In this document: positions 13,907-16,527 of the stretch, one piece after another
How the letters are laid out: each line of letters opens with the position of its first letter
How positions within the stretch are numbered: the first letter of the stretch is position 1
From: Actinomycetes bacterium
Lineage (GTDB): Bacteria > Actinomycetota > Acidimicrobiia > Acidimicrobiales > RAAP-2
Length of the DNA stretch: 16,527 bases
Reading direction: 5' to 3'
Assembly (NCBI GenBank): GCA_021849435.1
Contig: JAJZSX010000004.1
Location: 1 to 16,527 of the forward strand
Position numbers and translations under genes: made by a program
The notes under the pieces: model-generated
Seen by the model: only the letters and a program-made list of their open reading frames with translations
The model's database searches: none
Told to the model about the DNA's origin: nothing

Positions 13907-14574
13907 CCCAACTGGTCGAGGGCCTGTTGGTAGACCCGCTCGAGTTCAGCACGTAATTCTTCGCTCTTGGCCGTGATCGCGCGGCGCGAAACCCGCCCCT
14001 GGCCCTCCGCCAAGGGTGGGGCGATCGGTGCGCCAATCACGATGCGAATCCGTGCCGGGCGGGGCAGCCACCTGCCTGGCGGCATCGCCTTCTCAGATCC
14101 GCCGACCCCGACGGGCACCACCGTCGCGCCGGTGCGCGCGGCCACGAACATGGCGCCGTCGCGCAACTCGGCCACTGCGCGTCCCTCTTTGCGAGTTCCT
14201 TCGGGAAAGAGCACCAGGGCGTGACCACGACGCAGCACCTCTTCGGCCAGAGCCATGCTCTCGCGATCCGCACTGCCACGCTTGACGGGAAAGGCGCCTA
14301 AATGCAGAAGCAAGATACGCAGGGGCGCGAACTTGAAGATGCCGTCTTTGGCCATGAAGAAAACTTTGCGCGGCGAGATGAACAACGTGAAGGCGAAGTC
14401 GACGTTGGAGCGGTGAATCGGCGCGATGAGAACTGGGCCGACTAGGGGGACGTTCTCTTTGCCGGTGACACGCGGGCGATAGAGGACGAAGGAGAGGAAC
14501 GTGAGAAGCCCTGCCACGAGGCGATAGACCATAGTCTTGTTCGGGTTTATCTCGAGCGTTGCGCTGTCAGACAT
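13903..14574 (-). CDS. plsC: 1-acyl-sn-glycerol-3-phosphate acyltransferase (PlsC/LPLAT family)
   Basis: It transfers an acyl chain to lysophosphatidic acid, giving phosphatidic acid, at the inner face of the membrane. The 223-residue product has the four family blocks: His54-x4-Asp59 (HRSNVD), GAFPVKRG (93-100), FPEGTR (123-128) and TVVPVGV (151-157). A hydrophobic N-terminal segment (VYRLVAGLLTFLSFVLY) should anchor it. ATG 14574 is preferred because GGGAGAG lies about ten bases upstream; this overlaps cmk by 28 bases. An ATG at 14532 would avoid the overlap but lacks a ribosome site. The acceptor could be another lysophospholipid. Gene order aroA-cmk-plsC suggests one operon. Confidence 0.9.
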   Translation of the reverse strand: MSDSATLEINPNKTMVYRLVAGLLTFLSFVLYRPRVTGKENVPLVGPVLIAPIHRSNVDFAFTLFISPRKVFFMAKDGIFKFAPLRILLLHLGAFPVKRGSADRESMALAEEVLRRGHALVLFPEGTRKEGRAVAELRDGAMFVAARTGATVVPVGVGGSEKAMPPGRWLPRPARIRIVIGAPIAPPLAEGQGRVSRRAITAKSEELRAELERVYQQALDQLG

Positions 14575-15176
14575 CGAATGATCTCTCCCACCACGTCCTC
14601 AACGGTTCGATCCGTCGTGTCTATCACCGTCGCGTCGCGCGCCCGGCGCAGCGGCGACGCGCTACGGCTCGAATCCACCTGATCGCGTCGGGCCACCGAA
14701 CCGGCGTCCTCGTCGCCGCGGCGCCGGCTGCGCTCCTCGAGTGAGGCGGTCAGGTAGATCTTGAGCGTCGCGTCGGGAAAGACGACTGTCGTGATGTCGC
14801 GCCCCTCGACGACGGTGCCCACGGGCTGGGCGTCCGCCCACTCGCGCTGACGGCGCACCATCGCGCGACGCACCTCGGGGTTTGCCGCCACCACGGAGAC
14901 GGCGTGATTGGTGGATTCGCTGCGAATCTCGTCCTCGACGTCGCGGCCGTTGACCGTCACGCGCGGCAACGTGGTGAGCGTGACCGAATTTGCCAGCTCG
15001 GCCAGCGCGCCGGCGTCGTGCATGTCGAGGCCGCGCGCCAGTGCCTCGACCGTCACCGCGCGGTACATGGCGCCGGTGTCGAGAAACGACCAACCAAGGG
15101 CGCCGGCCAGTGCACGCGCCACCGTGGACTTGCCCGAGCCCGCCGGTCCGTCAATCGCGATGACCGTCTCGCTCAT
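14547..15176 (-). CDS. cmk: Cytidylate kinase
   Basis: Cmk phosphorylates CMP and dCMP with ATP. The 209-residue product has P-loop GPAGSGKST (10-18), FLDTGAMYRA (31-40), EGRDITTVVFPDA (124-136) and the lid region RRDQVDSSRSASPL (163-176) followed by ARDATVIDTT, all as in bacterial Cmk. The ATG overlaps the aroA stop as ATGA, so translation is coupled, and no good ribosome site is seen. Confidence 0.97.
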   Translation of the reverse strand: MSETVIAIDGPAGSGKSTVARALAGALGWSFLDTGAMYRAVTVEALARGLDMHDAGALAELANSVTLTTLPRVTVNGRDVEDEIRSESTNHAVSVVAANPEVRRAMVRRQREWADAQPVGTVVEGRDITTVVFPDATLKIYLTASLEERSRRRGDEDAGSVARRDQVDSSRSASPLRRARDATVIDTTDRTVEDVVGEIIRCLTAQRSR

Positions 15177-16441
15177 TGCAGGGATGCTAGATCGTCGAAG
15201 AACGCCGGGTAGCTCGATGACACGCTGTCCGCGCCGCCAATCACTCCCCCGCGACCGGCGCTGGCGGCGATCGCAGCGGCCATGACCATGCGGTGATCGA
15301 GTTCGACGTCAAGTCTGAACGGCGCGAATGCCGCAGCGGTCCCGAGGCCGAGGACGTAGAAGTCGTCGCCGTCGCTCCAGGTCGTACACCCCAGCGCTGT
15401 CGCCAGGGCCATCGAGCCCGCGAAGCGGTCAGACTCCTTGACCCGCAGTTCGCCCACGTTTCGAAAAGTGCTCACGCCCGTAGCCGCGGCAGCGGCCACG
15501 GTGAGAACCGGCACCTCGTCGACCGAAGGGATCTCCGAGGCCAGAATCTCGGTCGCGATCAAAGATGAGCTCACCACGTGCAACGAGTCGTTGTGCCACG
15601 TGACGTCAGCGCCCATGCGCTCTAGGACTCCCACGAAGCCGATCCGCTCTGGCGCCGTGTCGATCGGCTCGATCTCGATGACTGCGTCGCGATGAATCGC
15701 ACCCAGAACGGTGAAGAACGCCGCCTGCGACGGGTCACCGGGTACGCGCCAGTGCTGGGACGTGGGCCGGCCCGGAGTGACTACTACCTCACGGCCCGTC
15801 GCGGTCTCGACACTCGTGAGATGGATCCCGCACCCACGCATCATGTCTTCGGTCGTTGAACGCGTGCGTGGATCTTCACGAACGCTCGTCGCCCCGTCAC
15901 CGACCAGACCAGCGAAGAGGATCGCGGACTTGACCTGGGCACTGGCGATGGGCACGTCGTAGGAAATGGCCCGCAGCGGTCGCTTCCCGAGTACCGTCAG
16001 AGGCGCGGTCAGCGCGTCACCGCGCCCGGTTACCTGCGCTCCCATGAGCCGTAACGGCCGAGCGACGCGGTCCATGGGACGTCGCGAAAGCGACGCGTCC
16101 CCGACAAGTCGGTGTTCGCCGGGGACTCCGGCGACGATGCCCGCGAGAAGTCGCATTGTGGTGCCCGAATTGGCACACTGGAGGTCCTCACTGGAAGCCG
16201 TCAGCCCGCGGCGTGGCCCTTCGACGACGACCACGCCGTCATGCGTAGCAACGTTCGCACCGAGTTGCGCCATGATCTGGGTAGTGGCGGCGACGTCCTC
16301 GCCCCGGGAGAGACCTTCGATGTACGAGGTTCCACGCGCCAAGGCGCTCAGCATCAGCGCCCGGTGCGACGCGCTCTTGTCGCCCGGTACGCGCACCGCT
16401 CCGCGCAGACGAGCCGCCGCGAAGACCTCTCGCGTCGTCAT
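15173..16441 (-). CDS. aroA: 3-phosphoshikimate 1-carboxyvinyltransferase (EPSP synthase)
   Basis: AroA joins shikimate 3-phosphate and phosphoenolpyruvate to give EPSP, the precursor of chorismate and so of the tryptophan made by the trp genes in this window. The 422-residue product has GDKSASHRA (20-28), NSGTTMR (91-97), RRPMDR, SAQVK (167-171), catalytic Asp308 in PSVDEVP, LRVKESDR (332-339) and LDHRM (381-385). SAQxK and NxGTTxR are class II-type features. The class II motif R-x-H-x-E appears as RSTTE (194-198), with Thr in place of His. The ATG at 16441 has GGAGG about five bases upstream and overlaps the preceding stop as ATGA. Confidence 0.97.
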   Translation of the reverse strand: MTTREVFAAARLRGAVRVPGDKSASHRALMLSALARGTSYIEGLSRGEDVAATTQIMAQLGANVATHDGVVVVEGPRRGLTASSEDLQCANSGTTMRLLAGIVAGVPGEHRLVGDASLSRRPMDRVARPLRLMGAQVTGRGDALTAPLTVLGKRPLRAISYDVPIASAQVKSAILFAGLVGDGATSVREDPRTRSTTEDMMRGCGIHLTSVETATGREVVVTPGRPTSQHWRVPGDPSQAAFFTVLGAIHRDAVIEIEPIDTAPERIGFVGVLERMGADVTWHNDSLHVVSSSLIATEILASEIPSVDEVPVLTVAAAAATGVSTFRNVGELRVKESDRFAGSMALATALGCTTWSDGDDFYVLGLGTAAAFAPFRLDVELDHRMVMAAAIAASAGRGGVIGGADSVSSSYPAFFDDLASLQ

Positions 16442-16527
16442 GTGTCCTCCGCGACCACGAAGCCCTGACGAACTAACTCCTCGATCAGACGATGGGCCTG
16501 CTCGGAGTCGACGGGCCGTGAGGTAGT
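16438..16527 (-). CDS. C-terminal end of an unidentified gene upstream of aroA
   Basis: The frame is open from the window edge for 29 codons and ends in RLIEELVRQGFVVAEDT before TGA 16438-16440, which overlaps the aroA ATG by four bases. That overlap marks it as a real operon partner. In many genomes tyrA (prephenate dehydrogenase) precedes aroA and cmk, but the visible tail is too short to identify it. Confidence 0.7.
   Translation of the reverse strand, partial: TTSRPVDSEQAHRLIEELVRQGFVVAEDT

Overview
This is high-GC bacterial DNA, densely coded on both strands, with short gaps and many 1-28 base overlaps between genes. The gene families, frequent GTG starts and a recurring leaderless promoter layout (TANNNT six or seven bases before a start codon) suggest an actinobacterium. 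Gene order (trpCFBA; aroA-cmk-plsC; der next to a DUF512 radical SAM gene) would fit Acidimicrobiia, but that placement is inference. I see no phage, transposon, CRISPR, tRNA or rRNA. Most of the window is core metabolism and housekeeping.

Left part (1-1905, minus strand): the 5' half of an acetyl-CoA synthetase gene, cut by the window edge. Upstream of it is a GPR1/FUN34/YaaH (SatP-type) acetate/succinate transporter gene. Together they look like an acetate uptake and activation pair. The 310-base gap between them has no convincing gene but holds several strong inverted repeats.

Tryptophan region (2082-6553): trpC, trpF, trpB and trpA form a leftward operon in which every junction overlaps. 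trpD lies divergently across an 82-base promoter region and appears to follow a ten-codon leaderless leader ORF whose stop codon overlaps the trpD start (ATGA). trpE and trpG are not in the window. An ABC-2 type exporter pair (ATPase plus permease) follows trpD from its own leaderless promoter, which overlaps the trpD stop codon.

Middle (8051-11432, minus strand): a tight operon of a PDZ/radical SAM/DUF512 protein, the ribosome-assembly GTPase Der, a 60-residue zinc-ribbon membrane protein and a gamma-class carbonic anhydrase-like protein. Back to back with it, from a mirror-image promoter, runs ispH (isoprenoid synthesis). ispH is followed by a diiron-type HD-domain protein and a family 2 glycosyltransferase (11479-13906).

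Right part (13903-16527, minus strand): plsC, cmk and aroA, overlapping one another, and the last 29 codons of an unidentified upstream gene. AroA makes the precursor of chorismate, the starting point for the tryptophan branch encoded at the left. The main points for a second look are the leaderless promoter set, the trpD leader ORF, the mirror promoters between ispH and the DUF512 gene, the structured acs leader, and the uncharacterised HD, DUF512 and zinc-ribbon proteins.
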